A stretch of 64,000 nucleotides of DNA, from contig JAVDOI010000009.1 of the NCBI GenBank assembly GCA_032191485.1, positions 21,014,843 through 21,078,842 of the forward strand. The letters run 5' to 3'. Source of the stretch: Leptoclinus maculatus. Lineage: Eukaryota; Chordata; Actinopteri; Perciformes; Stichaeidae. Within the stretch, counting starts at the first letter, position 1; every line of letters starts with the position of its first letter. The translations under genes and the position numbers were made by a program. This document shows positions 1 to 13,690 of this stretch, piece after piece. Under the pieces are notes generated by a model. The model was not told the DNA's origin and did no database searches. It saw nothing but the letters and a program-made list of their open reading frames with translations.

Positions 1-2822
1 GCTTTACTGTAGAGCGGCGACTATTTGATTAGACGCACATACGCGAGGCGGTGCGGGAGGTTAGAGATGCTGGCTGGTGACGGGAAAGGGTGCCAGCTTT
101 CATTCCAGTTGGGGGAAACGGAACTGTGGGCAGGGGGGGAGGGATAGGGGAGAGGGGGGAGGGGGAGGGAGAAACACTCTCCTCTGTTCGCAAGGTGCCC
201 TTGAACGAAGCACTTAGTCCACCATTGCTACTCAGTGGCCAACAGTGGAAGACTGTAGTGGGACTCAGCAGCTTCCAGCTGTGAATGCGTCAGATTGCAT
301 GACCGTTAAAACAAGGCAACCGATGGGGAAAAAAAGAGAGGAAAATATGCCGGGTCAGTCGATCCGCCTCAGATAGAAAATGTGAACAGAGGGAAAACAG
401 AGAAACCTTATTTTCCACATCCCTTTAGAAAGAAAATGACATTTAATGGGTCTAAAAACAGCCAGTGGACAAACACGAAAACAGCTCAATCAGAAAGCCT
501 GGTCGCTCTCTATGAGCGAACGGCCCTGTTCAGTTGAATGGCACGTAATGAGGATTATTACGGCAGACACATGAATGCCATTTGATGTCATCCTGTGAAC
601 ACTGTTCCATTCAGCCTTTTATCAGGCCGCCATCTCTGGCTTCAGCAACGTGGTTTATCACTGAGACACAGCACTGTTCTTCACAAACACTCCAGAGGAC
701 TGCACCCGTCATAGGGAAATAACTATTTTAGTGGCTACAAAAGCAAAGAAGTGAGGGCATAACAGTCCAACAATAGTCCTGCAGGTAGAAAAGCTGCATG
801 TTGTCATTGTAAAGTTAGTAACTAGGTTCCAGCAGATCCAAGTCTAAAGTAGGAAAAGTCTTTTTGTTTGATACGATCTCCTAGAGGTGTCAGAATTCGG
901 GGGGGGAACATGTAAAAGCTCGGTCATAAAATGAAAACGGGATGTATAAATGGTAAGAGACAGTTTTGTTGTTCAGGGACACAGAAAAACAACCGAGTCC
1001 GACCATTGAATCTGTATTTCCGAAGACACTCGCGAAGACACACATTTGTTCCTTCAGTCTGCCCAAAGACGAGATTCATCCTGAATTTCCGCCGAAACCT
1101 TATGTGAACGTCCGTGTTATGCAACAACTAGTAGCGAGAAATGTTCTCTTGTTAGATTCACCGTGGAGCCGGGCCGAAGCGAGGTATCACCGCTAATGCT
1201 TAAGAGAAAGGGACTCTTTCATGGGTCCACAAAGAAAAGTCACGTACAGGATGTGACTCCAGGCAGTAGAAGCTCACTGATCTTCAGTACAATCCTGATG
1301 AAATTAAGCTGCACTCTGCTTTGTTTTCTGAAAAGATAAAGCCACACTGTTCACCCTGGATGAAATGTTGTTCCAGTTTGTATTTGCCTTTCAATATGAA
1401 GTAAACTGAATAGTGAGAGAGTTAACAAAGAAATGATAAGACTGGTTGCTGATATGTAGTTATTTTTTTGAGGATCCTTTAAGTTTTATATTATACTAAT
1501 ACACCCGATACTGACACACCGACAGAGAACTCTCTGCAGGTCTCTTTAGCTCTGTGTAGCTTCACAGCGACTTCACTCTTTTTGCTGCACTCTTAACGCC
1601 CTCGTCAGCGTTTTTTTTTTTCCCAGCAGCAGGGCAGCTGTTTCCCCCGATAAAACCACCTGCACACTACCTGAGCACAGACGGGGCAAAGTTAGCAGCT
1701 ACCTGGTGAACACAGTGGAGCGTTCAGCTGCTGAGGAGATAGATGTTTCCCTCAGGAGCTAAAAGTGAATATCGGATGAGATTCATCAGGTTTTATGTCG
1801 ATTGTGCGCTTAACAGCCCATCCCGTCATTGACTGCTTGTTTGAGAAAACAGCCGCTCATCCATGTGATTCAGTCTAATCGCCAATGAATATTTCCCGCT
1901 ATTACATCTCTATTATGCAGCCATGAGTCCAATTTAGTCTTTCTTTGTCTCTGTTTGGCATCATTTAAGATCACTTAACTCAATATCCATTTTGTATTAC
2001 TGCCTCTTTTCTTTTCTTTAGTTTAAAACCTCAGAAATCCCTCTGAGGTGCCGAGGTACAGACAATAAATACAGACACAATTCAAATGACATGGCAATAA
2101 AAGAATAATATGTGGCTATATAATTTAAAAAGAAAAGCACGGACAATACGATGAATAAGATTAGTAATTAAACTTTGGAATTATCTCAGCCGTGTAAATG
2201 AGGTCAAGCTTAAAGTTTGGTTGAAGCATATTCCAAGTATACGGGACACAGTAACAAAGAGCAGAGCCTCCTCACCGTGAGCGCTTACAATGGCTTCTAC
2301 GTTCCAAGACAGTAGGGCTTTGTAAATTAGCTTTATAAATAAATAACAACAAATGCTGATCCCTCCTCACTGAGAGAGCCGGCAAGCCAGGTTTATTTTT
2401 GTATATTCGGCGATGGTGTGTGTCCCACAACTATCGCCAGTGAGGAATCTTCAGGCCGAGTGATTTGAGAGTGGAACAATAAAAGAAAAGAGACCGCCTC
2501 AACAATTCATTTTTCTCGTAAATAATGGAAAGAAAGCACTTTCAGAACCACCGTAGTCATCAAAAACTACATCCGGTATCATCTCTGCACAGTTTAGGAC
2601 CAGCTTTCAAATGATGGAGGTGTTTTGTGAAGGAGGTTAAACGATAGCTGTAGATTTAGAGTGGTGGCATGAGAATAATCTGAACAGAGAACATTGTACA
2701 ATAAAGAGGTAATAGTGTATATAAATAGTAAATATAGGACTATTGTAAAGGCTTGCGTCGTTAAGGGCTTTTATTGTGTCAGTGACCTCTGCACTTTGTT
2801 TTACCTGCAGAGATACGAGAGA
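1..2822. other. Non-coding stretch, probably part of mtnr1a intron 1 or 5' flank
   Basis: I see no convincing coding region here. The short frames have no recognisable domain. There is a purine-rich G/A stretch near 135-172 and several T or A homopolymers. If exon 1 of the melatonin receptor lies further upstream, this is intronic; that is an inference from the exon 2 structure at 28184. Confidence 0.5.
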
Positions 2823-2950
2823 GAATCCATCCATCTGTCCAATATCTGTTACCACTTATCCTGTTCAGGGTCCTGGGGGGGGGGGGGGGGGGGGGGGGAG
2901 CTGACAGAGCGAAGGCAGGGTTCAGGTCGACAGGATGTCACAGGGCTCTG
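2823..2950 (-). repeat. tRNA-headed fish SINE fragment (minus) broken by a poly-G run
   Basis: The segment starts with the reversed SINE tail (ATCCATCCATC, then TTACCACTTATCCTGTTCAGGG). The same tail occurs in the fuller + strand copy ending near 42919. A run of 24 G at 2875-2898 separates the tail from a further part of the same repeat (GCTGACAGAGCGAAGGCAGGG ... TCACAGGGCT). The head with the polymerase III boxes is missing. The frame that runs across it is not a gene. Confidence 0.7.
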
Positions 2951-5900
2951 GGAGAACAGCTTTTTAAATAGACTTTTATCGGCTGATACAAAGTCACACT
3001 TAGCAGCACAGACTAATACTCATGAGGCAAATTATGACACATTCTTCATGGTCCGTCACATTTTTTAAAGTAATTAGTGGAGTCCGACGCGCCCCTCTAA
3101 TGAGCAACAGCTTAGTGTGTGAGATTTCCTCATCACAGCATGCTTTCCTTTAATGACCCATAAACATGCTCTTCGTGATTATTGTCTTTTGTCACACTTT
3201 CAGACATCGCTTGGGTTCATTCCAGCGTTTCTTTGGGTGCCGTCCAAAAGCAATAGGACATTAAGGAGTAGGAAATTAAATGTTTTTGCTGCTCAGTGCT
3301 CAGTGACCCAGTCTAAGCCTCAGTCTCTCTGATAATATGGGAAATAACTCATGTGATATGTGGTATTATGAAAGAAATAATCTGATATCTTTGGTGGGGA
3401 ATATTGGCGCCGCGATAAAACTGTACATGCGAGTAGATGTGGACGATATCGTTGCTGCTCGGGGACGTTTATTAACACAATCTTTGCTGACTCGGCTGCC
3501 ACAGTCGACCGAATATCTTATAAAAATCTAATTTCAAACTAGAAGCGCTCAGCGGGACTCAGCGCCAGAGTCGACATTTCTACTTTGTTTGGCGTTGCTG
3601 TTCACTGACTTCAGTCAAAGTGGCGAAGGCAAGTGGTGGGGACGTTAAGTGGTCACATAAATAAAAAGCCAGTTACAGCATATCGCGGGGCAAGAAGACG
3701 ACAGCACATTCATCTCTTTATATGGACGTATACGGAAGGACATTTAGTGGACTGAATGGTTATTTCACTGGAGATGAGTCACAGGATCGTCATCTGAGCT
3801 GGAATGAGAGGATGTGTTGATAGTGGTGCACAATGAGAGCGACTTAAGGATGAGCTCATTAAAGGATGGGATTCCAGAATTCATTGGCATTCAGAGCTGG
3901 TCACAAATTGTCTGGTTTCCTGAGAATATATGAGCTCTGATGCTATCAGCTCCTCCATTATTATAACTTCATGCAATTGGTGTCATATTTACAAAGTCAG
4001 TTTATTTACCAGCCAGTTGTTTATTTACCAGCCAGTTGTTTACTTCCGCTGGGGCGGAAATACTGCAAAGCTGTGTTGATGAACATGGGGTTTGGCTGTA
4101 ATAGCAACCGTTAAACATTACACAGTCATAGTTTGATTCATTGTTTGCATCAGAAATCTCCCTTCATGTATAGCTTTAATGTAATGTTGGCAGAATATAC
4201 AAACCCTTCAGCTTTTCATGCATTTCATTAAAAATGGATCGGCGCTGTTGAAAATGGTGAAATGTGATGTTGGAGCACGTGGGTGGTGCAAAATAAAACC
4301 ACCGTAGGGAGTAGACGACAAATGACAGTGGTTCAAGTGTATCGAGCGGAGTCAGATGACAAAGTTTGCTTTATCGAGAGGAAAATGGCTCGTAAAGCAG
4401 TTGCAATACAATTGTGAATAGTGAAAATATAAAGAGGGACTGTGAACACCCTCCCCCAGGCCAAACTTCTCTCGTTCTCTCCGGATTGGGATGTAATGTA
4501 GCCATGGCGATCAAACCATGAGATCATCCTACAACATAACATAAAGGTACCATCAGAAGGATTTTGGCCCACGGTGTTGCCGTAGGATGGGAACGTTACA
4601 TGAACTGTTGTGGAGAGATGCATAGCTGGTCATGATGTTGGCCAGACGATGTGAACATTTCCCCTGCTGAGGGGGCAAAAAAATGTTTGGAGCGCTGTGT
4701 GCGTCAAATTGTGGTGAAAGCAGAACACGAGAATCTGTCCTCCCCTTCTTTTGTAATTCAATTAGGTGTCAGAACGGCCTGCAGCAGATGCTGTCAATTA
4801 CTCCGTGCAGAGGCTTGAATACGGCATCGGATCCAAAATGAGTAATTGATCGTTCATTTATCATCTGTGTCCATTAATCCCACATGAGCTAAATCATCCT
4901 GTCAAGAATCCAAATTACTGCCTGCGCTGTAATTGTAGGACAGGTTGGGGCGTGTGCGTGTGCGTGTCTCTGTGAGGACCAATATGATATTCAGACTGAG
5001 GACATTTTTGCAAAATGAGGTCATTTTGACCGAGTCTCACTTGAGGTTAGACGAATGTAATCAGAATAAGAAATGGATTCAAGTCAGCTTTGGGTGAAGG
5101 GTTGAGGTTAGTCATGTGGTGTTCAGGGTGAAGGGTAGGATTATGGGCTAAAGAATGAACACTGCCAGGGGTTTGTGTGTGTGTGTGTGTTGGGGGAGTG
5201 TTTTTTTTATTCAGTTTCTGCACTTTGTGATGTGTCCGGGTCAGATATGTGACCAAAAATATAGATGTATTTATTTCAAAAGTTAAACAATAAAGATTAG
5301 TGTTTTTTACTATATTAATTTGCTGTTTTATTTTAATTTTTTCATGTGGCTAAACCAAAGGCTTAAAAAAAAAAAAAAAAAAAAAAAACTTAGAAATAGG
5401 CGGCTGAAATGTCTGGCCCATCTACATCCCTGGTTTTTAAAATCTGGCCCAGTTGAAGTTGTAAGTGAATAGCCCTGTTCTACACTCTGCATCGTGAATG
5501 TATGTGTTGATTTATATGAGGCTGAATATGGGAATTATGTACGGTAGTAGTTATAAATTGTGTAGCAATAATTAGTCAATCAAGAGGAAATGAGCGCATT
5601 AACGGCAGTGTCAGTTGATAATAAGTTTGTCGCTATGAGCGAACCCTTTCACATAACAGTCAGCTGATCCATTATTAATATACAAATATTGATTTTGGCA
5701 GCTTTAACATTGAAAAAGCAATCAAGCGAAAAGGCAAAATATTCTGTATTTCCAGCTTTTACAAATTCAATAACATAACAAAACAAGTGTTTTGATGACA
5801 TCACTTCGGGCTCTGGGAACTTCTCTTCTGAGTGGGACTCTTACTATTTTCTTGTTTTATTGAAAAATATATTACTTTTTAATAAAAATGTGGTTTAGTT

Positions 5901-7892
5901 TCAGCCCTAGTTACATCATTTGTTTTGCTTATTTATTTCCCCAAATCCTTCAGCTTTACCTCCCTAACGACAAACGGAATGGAAAAACGACATCAGGGCC
6001 CATTTGTTCCATGAAGATTGTAATTGAAATATAATTTATGTCTCCTGATGTTACTGGTTTAGTTGGGGAGTCTTCCCTTTTTTTACCACCAGCTTGTTGA
6101 CGTCATTGTTTCAGACTATGACGTCTATTTGCGAGTAGTCACGGACTGGAAGAGAGAGGGTTGTATGACCAAGCGTGGGTGGGTGATTGACGGCCGTCTC
6201 CCAGCTGCTCTGTGTGTTTACACACCGCTTATTTTTCTGTGTACTTACCGTCTGCCCATGAAGCTCCTTTCCACACGCAGATACAGTTTCTGTACACATG
6301 TGATTGTGTGTTTACACACGCACGCTCTGTGTGTAAGTGAACGTTTGATCTGGTCATCATTATGATGGGAATCGCTGCACAGGATGTGATGCGAGGTTGA
6401 GATACACATGAATATCGAAAATGCCAGCGATGCAAAAAAAAAAAAGAAAAGATAGTGGGTTTTTAATAGGGGGATTAGTGGGAATATTCTGGCTGCTCTG
6501 TATGTGACTTTGAAGCAGAGCTGTTACATGCAGCAAATAGGAAATTAGAGACTGTGTCCAAAGCTTACGCTCAGAGTGACACTCAGGGGGGAAAAAAATG
6601 GTGAGATAAGACGTTAACCACAGCAATAAAATATGGCTCATCCGGCCAAAGCCTGCAAATTTATGACCATGTAAGTCTGAAAAAGAATTCAAAAGATGAC
6701 ATTAAAAAAAAAATGCAGAAAGAATTCTAACTATGGTATTAGGAGATTACATTGAGCTCTTTCAGGTCAATTGGGGTCTGATAGGATGATGGAAATAACT
6801 GCTGCACAAACCAATCATATATAATAAAGCTCAACAGATGCTCAAGCTCTGGTATGACCTCAATTTGCCATGGGAACAGCAATAATATATCAAAATACAC
6901 AAAGGATTGTTTGCTTTAGGACAGTTGCGTAACTCATTACATTACATATTCATCACCTTAAACCTCACACAGTCCTTTCTCTTGCCTATTATTTTGACAA
7001 CCCGCACAACGGATACGTACCATGGATATTAATTGCCACTTAAATTGTACTGCGAATGTCAGTGCAGCTCCCCACATGCTCACCAGTATAGCTGTCAACA
7101 GAAACTTGTCAGCGTACTCTTCCCTTTTATGCTAAATTACATGCTGAGAAAATCCCAGTGAAGAAATGCACAGTTATATATAAACGGGACCAAAAGATGG
7201 AGAAATTGTTAAAAAAACTGGGATGCTTCATCTGTAAAAAGGTTTCTGCAGACTATGCAGGGCAACTGTTGCAGTCACCTCCTCCTCTGTAGATACAAGA
7301 ATGTATTTATATTTAAACACTTGCCTCGATGATTAAAACTAAAGATGTTTTTTTAATTTGTTATATGATTATAATTCCCATGAATTTGCAAATCAGAACT
7401 CCAAATTCTTCACTTACGCTGAAGAACTTCTAAACCGACGACACGCAGTCTGTGTGTGTCTGTGACATTACTCTCTGTTGCAGATTTCAACATCCAGCAA
7501 GCAACATTAAAATTTGCTGCTGGAAACAAGATTGATGAGAACAGTTGGAGAGGAACCAAAACAATTGTCTGAAAGATGCTAAAACGCTCCACAGAGTGAA
7601 CCTGCAAGTTTGGTGGATAATTCTCTGTGGGTCTGTCACTACGAGCGACACTTTTTTAAAATATATTGAGTCATGCAGCAGCAGCAGCTTTAAAGTACAA
7701 AAAACATCATCACACATCATCATCCGTACCGTATGTTGAAACATGGAAGCCATCCAAGCTGTGGCGACAGATGGCTTTGAGGTACTGGTGAAAAGACTGG
7801 ATTCATGGTTTCTAATATCAAGCTGCAAGTATTTCACCCAAAACAAGATTCTAAAATTGTACAGCATCTGTCATGAGAAAGTGGAGCAAACA

Positions 7893-7932
<40 letters not shown>

Positions 7933-9368
7933 AGAATCAGCTGTGCGGTGTGATGAGCTCTGAACGTCCACCATGTATGAGTCTCTCAACAACCACTGCA
8001 AATAACTTCCAGGCATAAGTATTAACTAATGTAAACTCTGACTGTATTCAAATCACATTTCATGGCGATATAGTGTATACATTACTCTAATATACAAAAT
8101 ATATGGTGATATAAACTTCATTCACATGCACTTTCCAGCCCTATATGACCTAGTGTTTTTGATTATGTGGCCAAGTTCACTGTAAGTTCAGGAAGTAAAG
8201 CGAGGTTTCGGACACCACAGTGAACAATAAGGGTGTGGAGGCGGCGGTAAGCCTTCCCGTCTCTTACCAGTAGTTAATTGGCTTGTGACCAGTTTTTTTT
8301 CCAAAATTCAAGAAGCACTTCAGCAATACTCCTGTGCTTTTTATAGTTTAATGTTCATTTTATTTCAGATTAACCCAATTATGTTGCAACAATCATTTTG
8401 TTTCCATTGCTTCAAACTTGTAATCCATTACTGAAGAATAGTCATTTTGTTCAAACCTTACAGCAAGAAAAGGATTTATTTTTCACTTTAACATGTAATG
8501 CAAAAGTTGGTTTTAAAGAAAATGACAATCCTCAGTCACTTCACAGCTAGTGGTTTGTATTTATCTAAAACTATTTAAAATCTATAGTTCAGGTTGTGTT
8601 TAACGCATGCATAATTAATGCATACACTAATTTCAATCTTTAACAAACATTCAGGATTTTACTGTTGCTTCGTTTGGGTTTTCATTGTACAAGAACCTCA
8701 ATAACCTTGAAGCATGATGATTGTGCTAATTTTATAATGAGTGGCAGTAACTCCTTATTAATTACTTGGTTTCCAGGGACCTAAATGACATACATGGGAT
8801 CAATCCAATCTTCTGACAGGATCAGCTGCTTGGCAATTGCAAATGGGAATCTAAGCCACCCTGTAATTGGTTTCTATGGGTTTGTGTCTGTGTGTGTGTG
8901 TGACTCGATGAAATGTGGTTGACTGAGGCCGTGTGCCAAGGTTAAGGTTACTTATGGTCCTCCCATGGGAAAAAATTGTCTTGGAGAATGGAAAATTGCT
9001 GTATCAAGTCCAAACATCACATTGAATATAAACATGTGCAAACAGCCTAATCACAAGCCATTCACTCCGTTAAGGGCTACAGAAATTCAAGGCATACATC
9101 TAAAATGACGGACCATCGCGACCTAATTCACAAAATGTCTGATAAATCGCATATTTCATTTATGCATGTGCTATTGAAAAGATATACACAGCAAGCAATT
9201 ATGCTTATCGCACCAGTCAACAGACCCGTCTACTTTAGCTTTATAGCTGGTATTGGATGTTGATGCTCATGTTGGAGTTGCTTGAGAGTAAACTGAGGAT
9301 AGCAGTGTCAACTGAGGATTTCACGACAAATTAATGAGGTTGGGACACAGTCATTTGTACACGGAGTC
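2951..9368. other. Long gene-free stretch with simple repeats
   Basis: No exon or transposon protein is recognisable. Visible items are a (GT)9 at about 5173-5190, an A24 run at 5365-5388, A-runs at about 6434 and 6704, a (CA)18 tract at 7895-7930 and a GT tract near 8890. Two intervals (about 4740-4920 and 8740-8870) are rich in TAATTA-like homeodomain cores and look less degenerate than their surroundings, but I cannot test conservation. Confidence 0.5.
7895..7930. repeat. (CA)18 microsatellite
   Basis: A perfect CA dinucleotide run read directly. Frames crossing it on both strands encode only TH or CV repeats and are not genes. Confidence 0.95.
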
Positions 9369-9660
9369 GGGATGCACAGATCTGACTTTTTTTAGTCACG
9401 ATACCAATACCTGGTCTTTGGGCATCGTCCGATACCGAGAACCGATCCGATACCAGTGTTTCATTATTAAGTTGTATTCCTCACTGTGTGGAGGAGACTG
9501 GGATCATTCTTCAATGTGTAAGACAACAGCAGGTGTGACTTGACCATTGCTTTCCGTATACTTTGCAAAATAATGGTATCCGATACCAGATTGGCTTTTC
9601 ATCACCGATACCAGCTATTTGAGTCAGTATTGGATCAGTATCGATCTCGTAGTAATTTAC
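9369..9660. repeat. Interspersed fish repeat rich in CGATACC motifs, probably a DNA-transposon MITE
   Basis: The left end reads GGGATGCACAGATCTGAC. The interior repeats CGATACC, CCGATAC and TATCGAT motifs on both strands, as in a teleost MITE whose ends carry inverted GATGCAC/GTGCATC termini. The right terminus is not seen and the sequence fades after about 9655, so this copy looks truncated. Family placement is from memory of such repeats and is tentative. Confidence 0.5.
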
Positions 9661-10329
9661 GCAAATGGTTGGCGTGGATAAGAAACATAGATGAGTATGC
9701 ATTTAAAAATCGATTGAAGGCTCAGCGTGCATGGCTGCAAGCTAAATAAATGTATACATTTGGCCACTAAATATTGGGCCACTTGCTAATGCATTCTACT
9801 CACTAATAGCATGCAGATCTTGAAAGTCAATTTGTTTAGGTTGCATTCGTGATCTTTGCGGTTTAATGGCCCTTGTATAGCTTGACAAGCTTTAGCACTA
9901 TGCTGTACTTCCGTTGCCAAACTGCTAGTGCACACTTTCGTCATTAATTATGAATTGTAAAAAGGGTCTATGTCAGAGAGTGCAGAATTTAATTTCACTT
10001 GGCCCGTTCGACCAAAAAGAATAATACTACTTAATCAAAAAAAGATTCACCTTCAACTGAACTCGGTTTTTAAGCCAAATATATGCGTATAATAGTGTTT
10101 AAAAACAGAGCTAAAATCAATACAAAAGCAGACGGGCATTTGCAGCAGATCTTTATAAGTGCTTCAAGACATGGTGCACTATTGTGGAGATGGCATAATT
10201 TGTCTCATCATTGATTTTTTTATGTAATCAAATTGGTACTCATCAAAGAACGGTTGCTCCTCCCCCGAGTATAGCTCCTCTGTCATGATCCAAGGAGCCT
10301 ATTGCCTATAATCAATATTTTCCCAAGGT
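9661..10329. other. Unannotated non-coding sequence
   Basis: I see no coding potential, no repeat with recognisable ends and no regulatory structure that I can support. Confidence 0.4.
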
Positions 10330-10708
10330 TGTCACGGGGCATGTTGGCAGGACTCAAGCGCAGACCAGGCAGAGTAGCGTGCAACAGATATTTAATGAAC
10401 ACAAAACCAATACAGGAAACTCACAGGGGATCTACGGACAAGACAGGAGACGAGGGGGATAATCGAGAAGGACCAAGACGGGGCAGGCAGACGGGGAAAC
10501 CGGGCAGGTAGACATAACACATGAAGCAATGATCTGGCAAGGAGTGACTGAGGGGCAGGAGTAGAGGTTTGAACAGGTGAGGGGAGTTGTGCTGATGAGG
10601 TGGGTGTGACTGGCAGGTGCACTGAATAAACTGATTAGGTGAGTGAGGAGGGTGTGGAGCGACACAAAGACACACACAGAACACAGAAGGCAAAGCCTAA
10701 TCGTGACA
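10330..10708 (-). mobile_element. Solo LTR, Gypsy-type retrotransposon (minus)
   Basis: A 379-bp element beginning TGTCACGGGGCATG on the + strand and ending ATCGTGACA, so it has TG...CA termini with the short inverted ends TGTCAC/GTGACA. Read on the minus strand, it runs from TGTCACGATTAGGC through CATTAAATATCTG, a poly(A)-signal-like region, to ATGCCCCGTGACA. The flanking 5 bp are AAGGT (10325-10329) and GAGGT (10709-10713), a target duplication with one change. No internal retroelement sequence adjoins it, so it is a solo LTR from recombination. Related copies lie at 48450-48839, 31454-31517 and 31912-32245. Confidence 0.85.
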
Positions 10709-10713
10709 GAGGT

Positions 10714-12442
10714 CAAGACTTTTTGAGGACTGGAATTGTAATGGATTTCTTCTAGAGCTCTGGCACCGCGTGCGTATCAGCCGCTCAGCCGCGGGTGTGC
10801 CCAGATGTCCCTTTGCCACCTAAATCTCGAGCTGCCACACCCAGCGTAATCATAAAAAATGTATGAGTAGCTTTCCATAAGCACTGGATGCTGACCAAAA
10901 CAGCTAAGTACTCATTTAAGTCCAGCCAGCTACTTTATTATATAGAGTTTTTTATTCTAATAAAATAGTTTTTTATTGACGAGTCACTATTCGCTATGTG
11001 TGTATATCTTACGACCACGAGCCTCGGCTTCAAAACAATGCAAGCGTGATGATGATAGAGAACTGTGCCTTTCTGTCTGCATCAGTACTGCCCTCAAATG
11101 CTCTTTTATTGAGTTTGTGTGTGCTCACTTAGCCGAGAGGTTGTGTCCAAGAATTGCATTGATTGCACAGACAGAGGACATCTTCAGTGAAGGCGTCGCA
11201 TTGAGGCCGTAACGTTAATACATACCGCAACTTAAAGCGCTGTTTACTGATCGTGGTCATTTCACGTAGTTCTGTGAGACCAGGTTGTTTCAAAATGAGT
11301 AATTGAATAGTCCGCTTCTAAAGCCTCGAGGCTCTTTGTTGTCGTCCACCTGCTGGAGTTTCAGCACAACTACGAGCATAACTGGATGTTTCAACACCCT
11401 CCATCTGCAGACAGTACCTTTTGTTCGTGCATACAGTACACCCTCTGTCTTCAGAGCTGGATGGGTATATCTCTTGCGTAACTGACCTGACTTTTGCTGT
11501 CTTTCTCACCAATATCCACTTTGCCTTTGAGGATATAAAGCAATATCTCGAAAATAGAGACATTAACGAGGTTTTGCATATTGTTTCTGTTCCCGATTTG
11601 AGTTGAAGATCAAATCTGTTGAAGCTTACATTAGGAAAACAATTACCGTGGCAAGCAGGAAAATAATCAACGCTGCAAATTCGTGGTGTGTCGCTGTATG
11701 AACTGGAGATTAAATTGTCAAAGTCAATGGTTTTGCGTTTGTGTGTGGAGAGATACAGAGAGAGAGAACGAAGCAGTGGTCACCAAAGCACCATAACAAC
11801 TGTACTCAAACCTATCCCTTGTGCCCTGGTTGAACTTTAAGTCTGTCTCCCGCTATCTGGCTCAACCCATCAGCCCCCTACCACGCTCGGCACTGCTCAG
11901 CCTTTCAGACAGCGCTACTCAGACTTGAATCACCTGTGGAATTGTGAGGCAGGATAGAGGGGGGGGTTAAAAAGTAAGTAGGGCAGGTCGGGTAATAACA
12001 GCCTAAAAAACAAATCTCTATTCAGCAGATAATTTGTCTCTATTCTGTTCTTTCGGGCTCTGCTTCCATTTTGTTCTTTGTATGTTTGATGGGATTTTCA
12101 CAGAGGAAACAAACAAATTCATACAGAACGTCTAGCCTTTACTTTGTTGGTTGTGTGCCTGTTTGTGGGTTAGTATGTGTAACGGTCAGTTTTGCAACAA
12201 TGATGTTTTTAACAATTGGGATGTGTGACTAAAATGTGCTTTCAAAGCTAAGACGAGCTTCACAAAACACAGTAATATGTGGTTATTGTTCGGAAATAAT
12301 GTCATGAAAATGGATAAAGTCGTCTAAAATAACAAAGGATTTACTGCAGATAATAGGAATTCAGTCAAAACACTAATAGGGCTGTTTTTAAACAGTTCAA
12401 ACTAATTATACCTTACTTATAATTTATTAAATTGGAACACGA
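10714..12442. other. Non-coding stretch without recognised genes
   Basis: Several chance frames of 60-80 codons occur but none shows a known domain. No target duplications, tandem arrays or RNA-gene boxes stand out. Confidence 0.4.
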
Positions 12443-12990
12443 CTCAGGTTCAGGTTCAGGTTACTTTTATTTGTTCCCGTAGGTAGACTTGGTTTGCAAT
12501 AGAGAGCGAGGCATCCATCTCGACAGACATTACAATGAACACAGACAACAAGACAAACATGATAAAAGTACACAAAGCTACAAATCAGTCAATCAATAAA
12601 TAAAATGAATAAGTACACAAACGTTGTTTCTATAGCATCTGTGCACTGTTGCTATGATTTGTTCACCCGAGTGATGGCTGCTGGAACAAAGCTGTTCTTA
12701 TACCGCTTAGTTCTGCACCGTGGGACCATATACCTCCGTCTAGAAGGAAGGAGCTGAAACTCCCTGTGCAAAGGGTGGGAGTCGTCCTTTAAAATGGAGC
12801 CGGTTATGCGTTGTAACCGTCTGGTGTACAGGGACTCTGGGTTAAGCTGTGACTCACCAATCAGCCTGCTAGACCATTTCACAATTCGATGCAGAGAGTT
12901 TCTGTTCTTCGGCTACACAGTTTGCTTCAAAGTTCAGTTTTGAGTCGATAATTGTCCCAAGACATTTGTACGATTGTACACATTCCACTG
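12443..12990 (-). mobile_element. L2-like LINE, 5'-truncated and internally deleted 3' end (minus)
   Basis: Minus-strand codons within 12652-12882 give the C-terminal tail of a LINE reverse-transcriptase protein. It includes the pattern ILKDDSHPLH...LLPSRRRY...RCRTKRYKNSF, which parallels the copy at 48093-48476. The element ends (low coordinates) in short CAGGTT hexamer repeats at 12445-12461 next to ACTTTTATTTGTTCCC, the kind of short tandem tail seen on L2-type elements. Sequence upstream in the element (12900-12990) resembles an earlier RT segment, so the middle has been deleted. It is not functional. Confidence 0.8.
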
Positions 12991-13249
12991 TCTGGCCCTA
13001 CTCGCGTAGTCTATTCCTAAACTACATTGTAAAATGAATGATGTTTGATCATCCGTGGTTTACGTTGAACACTATGTCAATTAATTTGAAAATAAGTGTC
13101 AAACTGCAAACATACAACTTGCATGGCAAGATAGAAAGTATTTCTATTCAGGAAAAATTTAAATCGAAAATATTTCTATTTTTCTTTATTTACCTTTTAA
13201 TCAAAAATAGTCATGTACAGCCATGTTAGGAGCATGCTTTTGGGAAATT

Positions 13250-13690
13250 ATTGTTCCATCACTTTGGTACGGACTGAAATAACTTGATTGTCATGAGGCA
13301 TTCGTGGTCTCCAGAGGATGATAACTAATGACTTGGTCCACCAGCAGGTCAAAGTTATCACTTATCCTGTGAAATATTTGAACATCTATTGGACGGATTG
13401 GCACAACATTCAGCATTCATGGTACCCTGATGATGTACCCTGATTCGAGTAAAGGTCGACCACCAAAGCCAAAAGTCTTTGGTGGTCGACCTTTACTCGA
13501 ATGCCACAATTAGTTTGACATTTGCGGTGTTGAGTAAAATGTTTTGACCACCATTGGATTATGGAATTATTGGAAATTTAGTTCAGACATTCATGGTCCC
13601 CTCAGAATGATTGTTTGGTGATGCCCTGACTTTTCATCTAGCGCGACCATCAGGTCAAAATTAAAATGTATCCAACACTTCTACATTTAT
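13250..13690. repeat. Fish interspersed repeat with internal sub-repeats (about 110-130 bp)
   Basis: The phrases CATTCRTGGT.., CAGAGGATGATAACTAATGACTT and CATCAGGTCAAAATT recur in diverged form about every 110-130 bp (13300s, 13410s, 13590s). This structure is common in percomorph genomes, though I do not remember a secure class name. The unit holds the perfect hairpin listed separately. Confidence 0.55.
13443..13502. repeat. Perfect 26-bp inverted repeat (hairpin) with 8-nt loop
   Basis: The left arm 13443-13468 and right arm 13477-13502 are exact reverse complements, including a GGTCGACC core in each arm. The loop is CCAAAAGT. The duplex would be long and GC-moderate, able to extrude as a cruciform or fold in RNA. 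The flanking repeat family does not obviously require it. Confidence 0.95.
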
